Positions 1 through 8,716 of a stretch of DNA of 64,000 bases are shown here, piece by piece. The stretch is from Methylobacterium terricola. GTDB taxonomy: Bacteria; Pseudomonadota; Alphaproteobacteria; Rhizobiales; Beijerinckiaceae. Below the pieces are notes generated by a model. The model saw only the letters and a program-made list of their open reading frames with translations, ran no database searches and had not been told where the DNA came from. Both the position numbers and the translations under genes were made by a program. Numbering within the stretch: position 1 is the first letter of the stretch; every line of letters begins with the position of its first letter. Where the stretch lies: positions 62,001 to 126,000 of the forward strand of contig NZ_VDDA01000004.1 of the NCBI RefSeq assembly GCF_006151805.1. Direction: 5' to 3'.

Positions 1-418
1 TCGGCGGGCTCGGCAGGGTCTTGGGCAACTGCCCGCCGGCGGCGTTGATCGCCGCCTGGATGTCGTTCGCCGCCGCGTCGATGTTGCGGCCGAGGTCGAA
101 CTGCACGGTGATCGACGAGATGCCGAGGGCGCTCGTCGAGGTCATCTGGCTGACGCCGGGGATCTGGGCGAATTGCCGCTCCAGCGGCTGGGCCACCGAC
201 GAGGCCATGGTCTCCGGGCTGCCGCCGGGCAGCTGCGCGGTGACTTGGATCGTCGGGAAGTCGACCTGCGGCAGCGGCGCGACGCCGAGCAGCGGATAGG
301 CCACGATCCCGATGAACAGGATCCCGGCCATGATCAGCGAGGTCGCGATCGGGAAGCGGATGAAGTAGCCGGAGATGCCGCCGCGCACGGGCCCCTCCTG
401 TCCGGTGCCGGACTGCAT
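1..418 (-). CDS. RND multidrug efflux permease, N-terminal part (runs off the left edge)
   Basis: The minus-strand frame opens at ATG 418 and stays open to base 1, so only the first about 139 residues are visible. It contains the RND inner-membrane start: a short cytoplasmic N terminus, then a transmembrane helix ending ...FIGIVAYPLLGVAPLPQVDF, then the porter domain with PGGSPETMASSVAQPLE and FDLGRNIDAAANDIQ. These are typical of HAE1-family proton/drug antiporters of the MdtB/MdtC/AcrB type, which pump substrates through an adaptor and outer-membrane channel. It begins 1 nt after the stop of the upstream adaptor gene, so the two form an operon. The substrate cannot be told from this fragment. 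Confidence 0.93.
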   Translation of the reverse strand, partial: MQSGTGQEGPVRGGISGYFIRFPIATSLIMAGILFIGIVAYPLLGVAPLPQVDFPTIQVTAQLPGGSPETMASSVAQPLERQFAQIPGVSQMTSTSALGISSITVQFDLGRNIDAAANDIQAAINAAGGQLPKTLPSPP

Positions 419-419
419 G

Positions 420-1628
420 TCAGCGCGCCTCGCTCGCCGCCAGGGCGGCGTTGCTCGCCTGGTGGGCCTCGGGATGGCCGGCCGGTCGGCTCTCGGCGAC
501 CAGCGCCCCCTCCTGCACCCGGGACTGGCCGCGCCAGATCACCGTCTGGCCGGGCGTGAGGCCCTTGGTCACCTCGGTGCGGCCGTCATCGGAGCGCCCG
601 ACCGCGATCGGCTGGACACGGGCCCGTTTCCGGTCGTCGACCACGAAGGCGTAAAGGCCCTTCGGCCCGTGCTGCACCGCATCGTCCGGCACCGTGACGG
701 CGTTCGCGATCGTGCCGATGCGCGTCTTCGTCGAGACCGATACGCCCGGCCACAGGGCGTGGTCCTTGTTGGCGAAGGAGGCCTTGAGCCGGATCGTGCC
801 GGTGGCGATGTCGACCTGGTTGTTGATGAGGTCGAGGCGCCCCTCGGACAGCCGCGCCATCCCGTCGCTGCTCCAGGCCTCGACCGGCACCGGCCCGGCG
901 GCGAGCGCCCGCATCACCGCGCCGAGCTGCTCCTCGGGCGCGGTATAGACCACGAAGATCGGCTCGACCTGGGTGATGGTGACGATCGCGGTCTGCTGCG
1001 CGGCGTTGACGATGTTGCCGACGTCGATCAGCCGGAAGCCGGTGACGCCGTCGATCGGCGCCTGGATGGTCGCGTAGGAGAGTTGCGTCGTCGCGTTGTC
1101 GATCGCCGCCTGGTCGCCGGCGATCTGGGCGGTGAGCTGGCTCACCTGGGCCCCTTGCGTCTCGGTCTGCTGGCGCGAGGCGTAGTCGCCGAGCTTGGTG
1201 TAGCGCTCCAGGTCGGCCCGGGCGTTCTTCACGGTGGCCTCGTCCTGGGCCTTCTTGGCCTTGGCCTGGTCGAGGGCGGCCTGGTAGGGGCGCGGGTCGA
1301 CCTGGGCGAGGAGGTCGCCCTTCCTGACCACCTGGCCCTCGCGAAAGCCGATCTTCAGGATCTCGCCGTCGACCCGGCTGCGCACCTGCACGGTGTTGTA
1401 GGCCTGGACCGTGCCGAGGCCGCCGAGCACCACGGCGAGCGGCCCCTGCTCGACCTGCGCCAGGGTCACCGGCACCGCCGCCGGGGCGCGGGCGGCGGGC
1501 TTCGTCGCCGCCGTCCGCTCGTGGCTGTGCCAGGCATAGGCGCCGCCGGCGCCGGCCAGGAGGATCAAGGCCAGCAGCCACCCACCGCGCCGGCGCTTCT
1601 GTCGTCCAGCGCCCTGTTCTGAGCTCAT
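420..1628 (-). CDS. RND efflux periplasmic adaptor (membrane fusion protein, MdtA-like)
   Basis: The 402-aa product has an N-terminal membrane anchor (about residues 15-33, GWLLALILLAGAGGAYAW). A biotinyl-lipoyl-like half follows (VQVRSRVDGEILKIGFREGQ), then an alpha-helical hairpin rich in Ala/Gln/Lys (about 110-175), the second lipoyl half (TIQAPIDGVTGFRLIDVGN) and beta-barrel domains. This is the HlyD/MdtA adaptor plan that bridges an RND pump to an outer-membrane channel. Length is normal for the family. The stop lies 1 nt before the RND permease start, supporting a shared transcript and a fixed pump pair. The RND partner may have further permease genes beyond the left edge, as in mdtABC systems; that is inference. 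Confidence 0.93.
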   Translation of the reverse strand: MSSEQGAGRQKRRRGGWLLALILLAGAGGAYAWHSHERTAATKPAARAPAAVPVTLAQVEQGPLAVVLGGLGTVQAYNTVQVRSRVDGEILKIGFREGQVVRKGDLLAQVDPRPYQAALDQAKAKKAQDEATVKNARADLERYTKLGDYASRQQTETQGAQVSQLTAQIAGDQAAIDNATTQLSYATIQAPIDGVTGFRLIDVGNIVNAAQQTAIVTITQVEPIFVVYTAPEEQLGAVMRALAAGPVPVEAWSSDGMARLSEGRLDLINNQVDIATGTIRLKASFANKDHALWPGVSVSTKTRIGTIANAVTVPDDAVQHGPKGLYAFVVDDRKRARVQPIAVGRSDDGRTEVTKGLTPGQTVIWRGQSRVQEGALVAESRPAGHPEAHQASNAALAASEAR

Positions 1629-1836
1629 CGGTCGCGCGCTTCCACAAGTCCGGAGCCGGCCTGAGATGAAGGTCCGGGGTCGCCGAGGCGGCCGCGGGAA
1701 CCGGCATGCTTCAGGCGTATGACATTGGACTGTTTCTGCCGTATGCGAGGACCGTGCGTCGTTTCTGCGCGGCGGGCAGGCCTGCCCTCCGGCGGGCGTG
1801 GGACGGCGCGACGTCTTGCGCGCCGCCCCGGCGGCG
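1629..1836. other. Intergenic gap between mclA and the efflux adaptor gene
   Basis: No gene is supported here. A 7-bp GC stem (1804-1810 with 1819-1825, 8-nt loop) lies just after the mclA stop on the minus strand. It could end the serine-cycle transcript, but no T-run follows, so a Rho-independent terminator is only a weak possibility. Confidence 0.3.
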
Positions 1837-2811
1837 TCAGGCGCGGGCCATGGCGTCCGCCTTGCCGATCAGTGCCTCGGCCATGCGGATCGACGCGATG
1901 TCGATGAGCCGCCCGTCCAGCGAGACGGCGCCGCGTCCGGCCTTGGCCGCCTCCTCCATCGCCGCCAGGATGCGCCGGGCCTTGGTCACCTCGGCCTCGC
2001 TCGGGGTGAAGACCTCGTTGGCGAGGTCGATCTGCGAGGGGTGGATCGCCCACTTGCCCTCGAAGCCGAGGGCCGCGCAGCGCCGTGCCGCCGAGCGATA
2101 GCCGTCCGGATCCGAGAAGTCGCCGAACGGCCCGTCGATCGGCCGCAGCCCGTAGGCGCGGCAGGCGACCAGCATCCGGTTCTGGGCGAACAGCCACGGG
2201 TCCTGCCAGTGGGTCTGGCGCCCGCCCGCCTCGTCCTTGTCGGTGAGCACCGAGTAATCGGGGTTCACGCCGCCGATCACGGTCGAGCGGGCGCGCAACG
2301 ACGCCGCGTAGTCGGCGACGCCGAACGACATTGCTTCCAGGCGTTTCGAGGATTGGGCGATCGCCTCGACATTGGCCATGCCGAGCGCGGTCTCGATCAG
2401 CACCTCGAAGCCGAGCTTCTTCTCGCGGCGCTTGGCCTGCTCGATCTGCGTCACCAGCACGTCGATGGCGTAGACGTCCTGCGGCACGCCGACCTTCGGG
2501 ATCAGGATCATGTCGAGGCGCGGGCAGGCCTCGACGATGTCGATCACGTCACGGTACATGTAATGGGTGTCGAGGCCGTTGATGCGGATCATCATCGTCT
2601 TCGTGCCCCAATCGATGTCGTTGAGGGCCTGGACGATGTTCTTGCGTGCCTGCTCCTTGTCGTCGGGCGCGACCGCATCCTCGAGGTCGAGGAAGATCAC
2701 GTCGGCGGTGGATTTGGCCGACTTCTCCATGAAGGTCGGGTTCGAGCCCGGAACCGCCAGCTCCGAGCGGTGCAGGCGCGGCGTGGCTTGCTGGACGAGG
2801 GTGAAGCTCAT
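1837..2811 (-). CDS. mclA: L-malyl-CoA/beta-methylmalyl-CoA lyase (serine cycle)
   Basis: Cleaves malyl-CoA to acetyl-CoA and glyoxylate, the last step of the serine cycle, in the cytoplasm. The start was set at ATG 2811, which gives MSFTLVQQATPRLHRSELAVP and exactly 324 aa, the length I recall for Methylobacterium MclA. A GGAGG lies at 2820-2824, 8 nt upstream. The longer open frame to 2997 would add 62 low-quality residues. CitE/HpcH-fold features are visible: DVIFLDLEDAV (acidic metal site region, about 38-48), MIRINGLDT, LIPKV, EVLIETALGM (catalytic-site Glu region) and GVNPDYSVL. It is the last gene of the cluster, 201 bp after ppc, with a palindrome in the gap. Confidence 0.97.
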   Translation of the reverse strand: MSFTLVQQATPRLHRSELAVPGSNPTFMEKSAKSTADVIFLDLEDAVAPDDKEQARKNIVQALNDIDWGTKTMMIRINGLDTHYMYRDVIDIVEACPRLDMILIPKVGVPQDVYAIDVLVTQIEQAKRREKKLGFEVLIETALGMANVEAIAQSSKRLEAMSFGVADYAASLRARSTVIGGVNPDYSVLTDKDEAGGRQTHWQDPWLFAQNRMLVACRAYGLRPIDGPFGDFSDPDGYRSAARRCAALGFEGKWAIHPSQIDLANEVFTPSEAEVTKARRILAAMEEAAKAGRGAVSLDGRLIDIASIRMAEALIGKADAMARA

Positions 2812-2934
2812 TCGGGTTTCCTCCGTGGTGATCATGTGGCGTTCCGCCGGGGACGGACGCAATCGGGCGGAAGGTGGGGGCTCGCGCAGTGCTGGGTGCA
2901 GGCCGGTGCCGGGATACGAGGCGCAGGAACCTTC

Positions 2935-2954
2935 TCTCCCCGCGGGCGGGGAGA
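2935..2954. repeat. Intergenic palindrome between ppc and mclA
   Basis: TCTCCCCGC at 2935-2943 and its reverse complement at 2946-2954 form a 9-bp perfect stem around a 2-nt centre. It lies in the 201-bp gap between ppc and mclA and resembles the CCCCTCTCCC-type palindromes at 5811 and 10720. It may act as a transcript stabiliser, a partial terminator or simply a dispersed repeat. Confidence 0.55.
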
Positions 2955-3012
2955 CGGCCGCGCCTCCGCTTGCGACGGCCCGCGCCCGACCCGGCACGCG
3001 GGTGGGACGATC

Positions 3013-5760
3013 TCACCCCGTCGCCCCGAATCCCGTCGCCACGCAGTTGATCGACAGGAGCAGGGCGGATTTCAGCGTCTCGCGCTGCGCCTCGTCGGTT
3101 TCGGCCCGGAAGCGGCGCAGGAGGTCGACCTGTTCGCGGCTGACCTGGTTGAGCACCGGCAGCCGCTCGGTGAGGCGGCCTCGGTAGAGCGGGAACCGCT
3201 CGGCGAGCGTGGGCGCGCCGCTCACCTCCAGGGCCATCGCACAGGTCAGCCGATACTCGGCCTCGATCATCCCGAAGACCGCCTCGCGGGCAGCCTCGTC
3301 CGGGCACAGGCCGGCGAAGTCGCGGGCGATTCCGAGATCGACGGTGAGAAGCGTCTTCTCGACCTCGTCCATCACCAGGCGGAAGAGCGGCGACTGCTCG
3401 AACATCCGCCGCAGCAGCGCCCGGCCGCCCTCCCCGCGCACGTCGAGAAGGCTCTTCAACCCGCTGCCGACCCCGTACCAGCCGGTGATGCCGTGCCGGT
3501 TCTGGCTCCAGGCGAAGACCCAGGGGATCGCCCGCAGATCGGCGAGGCTGCGGGCGCCGAAGCGGCGGGCCGGGCGCGAGCCGATATTGAGCAGCGCGAT
3601 CTCGTCGAGCGGGCTCGCGGCGCCGAAATACGTGACGAGGTCCGGATGCGTCAGGAGCTGCGCGTAGGCCGCCCGCGAGGCGCCGGACAGGGCCTCCATC
3701 ACGTCGTCGAATTCCGGGTTCGCCGTCGGCACCCCGCCGGCCGCGCCGTCGAGGGCGTGGGCCAGCACCGCCGAGGCGAGCAGCTCCATCTGGTAGGCGG
3801 CGGTGCCGCGGTTGGCGTACTTGAACGACACCACCTCGCCCTGCTCGGTGGTGCGGAACCGGCCCCGGATCGAGCTCGGCGGCTGCGCGGCGATCGCCCG
3901 GGCGGTCGGCGCCCCGCCCCGGCTGACCGAGCCGCCGCGGCCGTGGAAGAACGCGATGCCGATCCCGGCCTGCTCGCCGACCTGGGTCAGGCGCGCTTGC
4001 GCCTTCGCCAGTTCCCAGTTCGAGGCGATGAAGCCGCCGTCCTTGTTCGAATCCGAGTAGCCGATCATCACCTCCTGCACCCCGCCCTGCTGGCGGGCGG
4101 AGCGGCGCACGACCGGGATCTTGAGCAGCGCCCGCATGATCGCGGGTGCGGCGCGCAGGTCGTCGATGGTCTCGAAAAGCGGCACGATCGGCAGCGGGCA
4201 GATCTCGGTCCCGGCCGCGTCGAGGAACACCCCGGCGGTCTTCGCCAGCAGGTAGATTCCAAGGATGTCGGGGACCGAATGGGTCATCGACAGCACGAAG
4301 GCGCCGAAGGCCTCGCGGTCGAGGCTGCCGCGCATCTCCGCCACCAGCCGGAAGGTCGAGAGCGTCTCCCGCACCTCCTCGGGCAGGCCGCCGAGGTCGG
4401 GCAGGCCGTCGAGCGGGCGGGCGAGCTCCGCTTCGAGCCAGGCGGTCCAGGCTGGGGCGTCGACATCCGGCGGCTCGCCCTCGTGATCCCGGCGCCACAG
4501 GGCCTGGAGCGCCCGGGTGGTGCGGGTGGTGTTCTCGCGGATGTCGAGCCGCACCGTCGAGAAGCGGAAGATCTCGACCATCCGGCGCACCGGCCGCACC
4601 CGGTTGGCGGCGAGCGACGGGCATCCCGCCTCGGCCAGGCCCTGTTCGAGGCTGCGCAGGTCGGCGATCAGCAGGTCGGCGTCACCGTAGCCGGGGCCGG
4701 TCGCCCCGGGCCGGGGCGCCTCCTCCAGCCCGGCGACCGTCGCGTCGAGGCGCCGGCCGAGGCAGGTCAGGAATTGCCGGTAAGGCTCGCCCGGGTTGCG
4801 CCGCGCGATCTCATCGCCGTCCAGCTGCAATGCGAGCTGGTCGGCAAGCGCGAGCGCGAATCCGTCCGGCACCGGCAGGGCCCGGGCGCTGATCGAGAGC
4901 GTGCGGGCAAGCCCGGCGATCCCGTCGCGGTAGCGCGCGAGGCTCGCGCGGGCGTTGCGCCTGAGCGTGCGCCGCGTCACCTCGGCGGTGACGAAGGGGT
5001 TGCCGTCCCGGTCGCCGCCGATCCACGAGCCGAACTGGAAGAAGGCCGGCACCTCGAAGCGGGCGCCCGGATAGGCCGCCTGCAAGGCCTCCTCGAGCGA
5101 GCCCAGCGTCTCGGGCAGCATCTCGAACAGGGTCTCGTCGAAGAAATGCAGGCCCCAGGCGACCTCGCGGTCGACGGTCGGCTTCTCGAGATGCAGCTCG
5201 CCGGTCATCCAGACCAGCTCGATCTCGTCGCGCAGGTCGTCCATCAGGGCGTGGCGCTCGCGCTCGGTCCAGCGCGGCATCTCCAGCTCCTTCAGGATCA
5301 GGTAGATGCGGCGGAACTTCTCCAGCACCGTGACCCGCTTGGCCTCGGTCGGGTGCGCCGTCAGGGTCGGCCGCACGCGCAACGACGTCAGGAGCTCGTG
5401 CACGGTCGATGCCGGCACGCCCTGCGCGGCGGCCCGGGCGAGCACGGCGCTGAACGAGTTCTTGAGCCGGTCGCGCCCGGCATTGCGCTCGACGTGGCGG
5501 CGCCGGCGCATCGCGGTGTTCTGCTCGGCGATGGCGATCAGCTGAAACCAGATGCCCTGGACCTGCAGCGCCCGCGCCGTCAGCTCCGGCGACATCCCGG
5601 CGATGTCCGCCTGCCCGCGCAGGGTCGCCTCCAGCTCCGGCTGGTGGCGCCGGCAGACATCCACCAGCGAGCGGAACAGCACGTCGAGGGCGACGCGATC
5701 CTCGGTGCCGGAGATCAGCGGCGGGATGAAGGGGGTGTCGGGAGCGGGAGTGTGGATCAT
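3013..5760 (-). CDS. ppc: Phosphoenolpyruvate carboxylase (serine cycle)
   Basis: Carboxylates PEP with bicarbonate to oxaloacetate, feeding malate in the serine cycle. ATG 5760 (915 aa, MIHTPAPDTPF) was preferred over the longer frame to 5823 because GGGGAG sits just upstream and 915 aa fits the family. Motifs in order: LTAHPTEAKR (133-142, catalytic His136), GSWIGGDRDGNPFV (244-257), GYSDSNKDGG (567-576), FHGRGGSVSRGG (605-616) and RTTEQGE. The C terminus reads NCVATGFGATG, whereas most family members end QNTG or RNTG; the terminal TG is kept. Between mtkB and mclA, in the canonical Methylobacterium position. Confidence 0.97.
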   Translation of the reverse strand: MIHTPAPDTPFIPPLISGTEDRVALDVLFRSLVDVCRRHQPELEATLRGQADIAGMSPELTARALQVQGIWFQLIAIAEQNTAMRRRRHVERNAGRDRLKNSFSAVLARAAAQGVPASTVHELLTSLRVRPTLTAHPTEAKRVTVLEKFRRIYLILKELEMPRWTERERHALMDDLRDEIELVWMTGELHLEKPTVDREVAWGLHFFDETLFEMLPETLGSLEEALQAAYPGARFEVPAFFQFGSWIGGDRDGNPFVTAEVTRRTLRRNARASLARYRDGIAGLARTLSISARALPVPDGFALALADQLALQLDGDEIARRNPGEPYRQFLTCLGRRLDATVAGLEEAPRPGATGPGYGDADLLIADLRSLEQGLAEAGCPSLAANRVRPVRRMVEIFRFSTVRLDIRENTTRTTRALQALWRRDHEGEPPDVDAPAWTAWLEAELARPLDGLPDLGGLPEEVRETLSTFRLVAEMRGSLDREAFGAFVLSMTHSVPDILGIYLLAKTAGVFLDAAGTEICPLPIVPLFETIDDLRAAPAIMRALLKIPVVRRSARQQGGVQEVMIGYSDSNKDGGFIASNWELAKAQARLTQVGEQAGIGIAFFHGRGGSVSRGGAPTARAIAAQPPSSIRGRFRTTEQGEVVSFKYANRGTAAYQMELLASAVLAHALDGAAGGVPTANPEFDDVMEALSGASRAAYAQLLTHPDLVTYFGAASPLDEIALLNIGSRPARRFGARSLADLRAIPWVFAWSQNRHGITGWYGVGSGLKSLLDVRGEGGRALLRRMFEQSPLFRLVMDEVEKTLLTVDLGIARDFAGLCPDEAAREAVFGMIEAEYRLTCAMALEVSGAPTLAERFPLYRGRLTERLPVLNQVSREQVDLLRRFRAETDEAQRETLKSALLLSINCVATGFGATG

Positions 5761-5810
5761 CGGGGGCTCCCCGTGGGGGTCGAGGGAGAATTTTCGGGAG
5801 ATGCGCGCGC

Positions 5811-5836
5811 TCCCCTCTCCCACACGGGAGAGGGGA
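5811..5836. repeat. Dispersed intergenic palindrome (ppc-mtkB gap)
   Basis: TCCCCTCTCCC at 5811-5821 and its perfect reverse complement at 5826-5836 enclose an ACAC tetraloop. The same 11-bp stem occurs at 10720-10745 with the complementary loop GTGT, which is the same element in the other orientation. Imperfect relatives lie at 36001-36038 and 47634-47658. Confidence 0.75.
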
Positions 5837-5859
5837 TCCCGTGCCTGACGGGCGACCGC

Positions 5860-6759
5860 TCACGCCGCCTTGCGGTGCCCGGCCATCACCTGCGCCATGG
5901 TCGTCCCGAAGGCGCCCGGGCTCGGCGCCACGGTGAGGCCGTAGGAGCGCATGATCTCGGCCTTCTCGGCCGCGCTGTCGCCGGCCGCCGAGATGATCGC
6001 GCCGGCATGGCCCATCTTGCGGCCCTTCGGCGCCGTCAGCCCGGCGACGAAGCCGACCACCGGCTTGCGCATGTTCTTCTGGATCCAGGCCGCCGCCTCG
6101 GCTTCCTGCGGGCCGCCGATCTCGCCGATCATCAGCACCGCCGCGGTGTCCGGGTCCTCCTCGAACAGGGCGAGGTGGTCGAGGAAGGACGAGCCGTTGA
6201 TCGGGTCGCCGCCGATGCCGACCGAGGTCGAGATGCCGAGGCCCACCGCCTTCATCTGCGCCGCCGCCTCGTAGCCGAGGGTGCCGGAGCGCGAGATCAC
6301 CCCGATATTGCCCTTCAGGTAGATGTGGCCGGGCATGATGCCGAGCATCGCCTTGCCGGGCGAGATGATGCCGGCGCAGTTCGGCCCGACCACCATCGGC
6401 CGGCGCTCCCGGGGGTAGCGCCGCAGGTAGCGCTTGACCCGCATCATGTCCTGGGCCGGGATGCCGTCGGTGATCGAGCAGATCAGCCGGATGCCGGCAT
6501 CCGCCGCCTCCATGATGGCGTCGGCGGCAAAGGGCGGCGCCACGAAGGTGATGCTGGCCTCCGCGCCCGTCTCCTGCACCGCCTGGCGCACGGTGTCGAA
6601 GACCGGCACGCCGTGCTCGGTGCGGCCGCCCTTGCCCGGGGTGACGCCGGCGACGACCTTCGTGCCGTACTCGACCATCTCGCGGGCGTGGAAGCTGCCC
6701 TTGTCGCCGGTGATGCCCTGGACCAGGATCCGGGTCGTCTCGTTGATCAGGATGCTCAT
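5860..6759 (-). CDS. mtkB: Malate-CoA ligase (malate thiokinase) alpha subunit
   Basis: With MtkA it makes malyl-CoA from malate, CoA and ATP. The 299-aa protein matches the succinyl-CoA synthetase alpha-subunit plan. A CoA-binding Rossmann domain comes first (ILVQGITGDKGSFHAREM near residue 11), then VVAGVTPGKGG and VVGPNCAGIISPGKA. The phosphorylated active-site histidine lies in GRKMGHAGAIIS (His251). The gene starts 27 bp after the mtkA stop, so co-translation in a stoichiometric pair is expected. Placement next to ppc and the serine-cycle genes argues for malate rather than succinate as substrate; the sequence alone does not prove this. Confidence 0.96.
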   Translation of the reverse strand: MSILINETTRILVQGITGDKGSFHAREMVEYGTKVVAGVTPGKGGRTEHGVPVFDTVRQAVQETGAEASITFVAPPFAADAIMEAADAGIRLICSITDGIPAQDMMRVKRYLRRYPRERRPMVVGPNCAGIISPGKAMLGIMPGHIYLKGNIGVISRSGTLGYEAAAQMKAVGLGISTSVGIGGDPINGSSFLDHLALFEEDPDTAAVLMIGEIGGPQEAEAAAWIQKNMRKPVVGFVAGLTAPKGRKMGHAGAIISAAGDSAAEKAEIMRSYGLTVAPSPGAFGTTMAQVMAGHRKAA

Positions 6760-6786
6760 CGGGCGTCTCTCCTCACGGTCTTGGCC

Positions 6787-7956
6787 TCAGTTCTTGGTGC
6801 GGATGGCGGCCACCGCCTTCTCGGCGGCCTCCGTCAGGGTGTCGGCGGTGATGAGGTCGAGGCCGCTCTTCTCCAGGATCGCCTTGCCGGCCTCGACGTT
6901 GGTGCCGGCCAGCCGCACCACGAGAGGCACGCCGATCTTCACCTCGCGGGCGGCCTGGACCACGCCCTCGGCGATCCAGTCGCAGCGGTTGATGCCGGCG
7001 AAGATGTTGACCAGGATCGCCCGCACGTTCGGGTCCGAGAGGACGAGCCGGAAGGCCGTGGCGACCCGCTGCGGCGAGGCGCCGCCGCCGACATCGAGGA
7101 AGTTCGCCGGCTCGCCGCCGGCGTGCTTGATCATGTCCATGGTCGCCATGGCGAGGCCGGCGCCGTTGACGATGCAGCCGATCTCGCCGTCGAGGCCAAT
7201 GTAGTTCAGGTTGTGCTCGGCGGCCTGGGCCTCGCGCGGGTCGCTCTGCGACGGATCGTGCATGTCGGCGATCTGGCGGCGCCGGAACAGGGCGTTGTCG
7301 TCGAACGACATCTTGGCGTCGAGGGCCAGGACCCGGTCGTCGCGGGTGACGACCAGCGGGTTGATCTCCAGCATCACGGCGTCGCAATCGCGGAACGCCC
7401 GGTAGGCGCTCATGATCGTCTTCACGGCGGCGCCGACCTGCTTGATGGTGAGGCCGAGCTGGAAGGCGAGTTCGCGCGCCTCGAAGGGCTGGAGGCCGAC
7501 CGCGGGCTCCACCACCACCTGGAGCAGCGCGTCCGGATCGGTCGCGGCGATCTCCTCGATGTCCATGCCGCCGGCCTTGGAGGCCAGGACCCGCACCCGC
7601 TCGACCTTCCGGTCGAGGACGATGCCGAGATAGAGCTCGCGCTCGAACGGGTCGGCGGTCTCGATATAGACCCGCTGCACCGGCTTGCCCTCGGGGCCGG
7701 TCTGGTGCGTGACGAGGCGCCGGCCGAGCAGGTCGTTCGCCGCGTCGCGGACCTCGTGGGTGGTGCGGCAGAGCCGGATGCCGCCGGCCTTGCCGCGGGC
7801 GCCGGCATGAATCTGCGCCTTCACCGCCCAGTGCCCGCCGCCGAGCTCGGTCGCGGCATAGACCGCCTGGTCGGGGCTGAAGGCGACGGCTCCCTTCGGG
7901 ATCGGCACGCCGAAGCTCGCGAGCAGCTCCTTGGCCTGGTACTCGTGCACGTCCAT
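6787..7956 (-). CDS. mtkA: Malate-CoA ligase (malate thiokinase) beta subunit
   Basis: The ATP-grasp beta subunit of malate thiokinase, which supplies malyl-CoA to MclA. The start was set at ATG 7956 (389 aa, [20 protein letters not shown]), with AGGAGG just upstream. An in-frame extension to 7980 would add only 8 residues. Visible features: the HEYQAKELL start shared with SucC, the ATP-grasp region ([18 protein letters not shown], about 40-57), LEINPLVVT (metal/nucleotide site) and the C-terminal ligase domain with [17 protein letters not shown]. Encoded directly upstream of mtkB with a 27-bp gap. Confidence 0.96.
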   Translation of the reverse strand: MDVHEYQAKELLASFGVPIPKGAVAFSPDQAVYAATELGGGHWAVKAQIHAGARGKAGGIRLCRTTHEVRDAANDLLGRRLVTHQTGPEGKPVQRVYIETADPFERELYLGIVLDRKVERVRVLASKAGGMDIEEIAATDPDALLQVVVEPAVGLQPFEARELAFQLGLTIKQVGAAVKTIMSAYRAFRDCDAVMLEINPLVVTRDDRVLALDAKMSFDDNALFRRRQIADMHDPSQSDPREAQAAEHNLNYIGLDGEIGCIVNGAGLAMATMDMIKHAGGEPANFLDVGGGASPQRVATAFRLVLSDPNVRAILVNIFAGINRCDWIAEGVVQAAREVKIGVPLVVRLAGTNVEAGKAILEKSGLDLITADTLTEAAEKAVAAIRTKN

Positions 7957-8086
7957 GGCGTCCTCCTGTCGTTGGGGCAAAGGCTTCCCGCTCCGGGCGC
8001 GAGGGGTTCCCTCGCGCCCGGCTGAAAAGCGCGGTTGCGTTGCTTCGCTCTAATGCCCGGTTATTGCGCCGGGCGGCGGCCGACCG

Positions 8087-8716
8087 TCAGGTCAGCTTGG
8101 ACTTGACCAGCCCGTAGACCCGCTCGGTCAGGGCGTCGGCGCCGTCGAGCGCCCGGGCGAGATCGGCGAGGCGGCCTTCGGCGAAGGTCCGGTCCTCGAT
8201 CGCCTTGGCGTTGACGTAGACGTTGAGGGCGGCGCTGCGCAGGCCGGCCTGGGCCGCCAGCACGGCGACGCCGGCATCGCTGACCACGTTGAGGTTGCCG
8301 CGCTCGGCGATTCCCTCGCACAGGTCGATCACCGCCCGGCAGGTCTTGGCGCAGGCGAGCGGCACGTCGGTGGCGAGCCGCAGGGCGTCCTGGATCGCGG
8401 CCGCGCGGGCCGCCTTCTCGTCGTCGCTCGCCTTCGGCAGGCCGTAGGCGCCCATCACGGCATTGAAGGCGCTCACGTCCTCGGCGATCATGCCGGTGAG
8501 CTCGGCCCGCAAGCTTTCGGCGCGGTCGCGGGTCGCGATCATCTCGGCCTCGACCTCGGCGTACTTCTTCTTGCCGATGGTGAGGTTGCAGACCATCGAG
8601 ACCAGGGCGGCCCCCATGGCGCCGGAGATCGCCGCCGCGCCGCCGCCGCCGGGGGTCGGGCGCTCGCTCGCCAGGGCGTCGAGGAAGCCCGGGATCGTGT
8701 CCTCTGCGTTCGCCAT
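8087..8716 (-). CDS. fchA: Methenyltetrahydrofolate cyclohydrolase
   Basis: Interconverts methenyl-H4F and formyl-H4F in the C1 assimilation route. ATG 8716 gives a 209-aa protein (MANAEDTIPGFLDALAS) of FTCD_C/cyclodeaminase fold. Characteristic features are PTPGGGGAAAISGAMGAAL (21-39), NLTIGKKKY and NLNVVSDAGVAVLAAQAGLRS near the C terminus. Length and the ends of the protein agree with Methylobacterium FchA. The ATG overlaps the mtdA stop by one base (TGATG), so the two are translationally coupled. A longer frame reading back through mtdA is a shadow. Confidence 0.97.
   Translation of the reverse strand: MANAEDTIPGFLDALASERPTPGGGGAAAISGAMGAALVSMVCNLTIGKKKYAEVEAEMIATRDRAESLRAELTGMIAEDVSAFNAVMGAYGLPKASDDEKAARAAAIQDALRLATDVPLACAKTCRAVIDLCEGIAERGNLNVVSDAGVAVLAAQAGLRSAALNVYVNAKAIEDRTFAEGRLADLARALDGADALTERVYGLVKSKLT

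Noticed and set aside
1798..8025. 2075-codon plus-strand open frame opposite the serine-cycle genes
   Set aside because: It is antisense to mclA, ppc, mtkB and mtkA. Long antisense frames are common in high-GC DNA, and its peptide (rich in Arg, Gly, Asp, His) has no domain.
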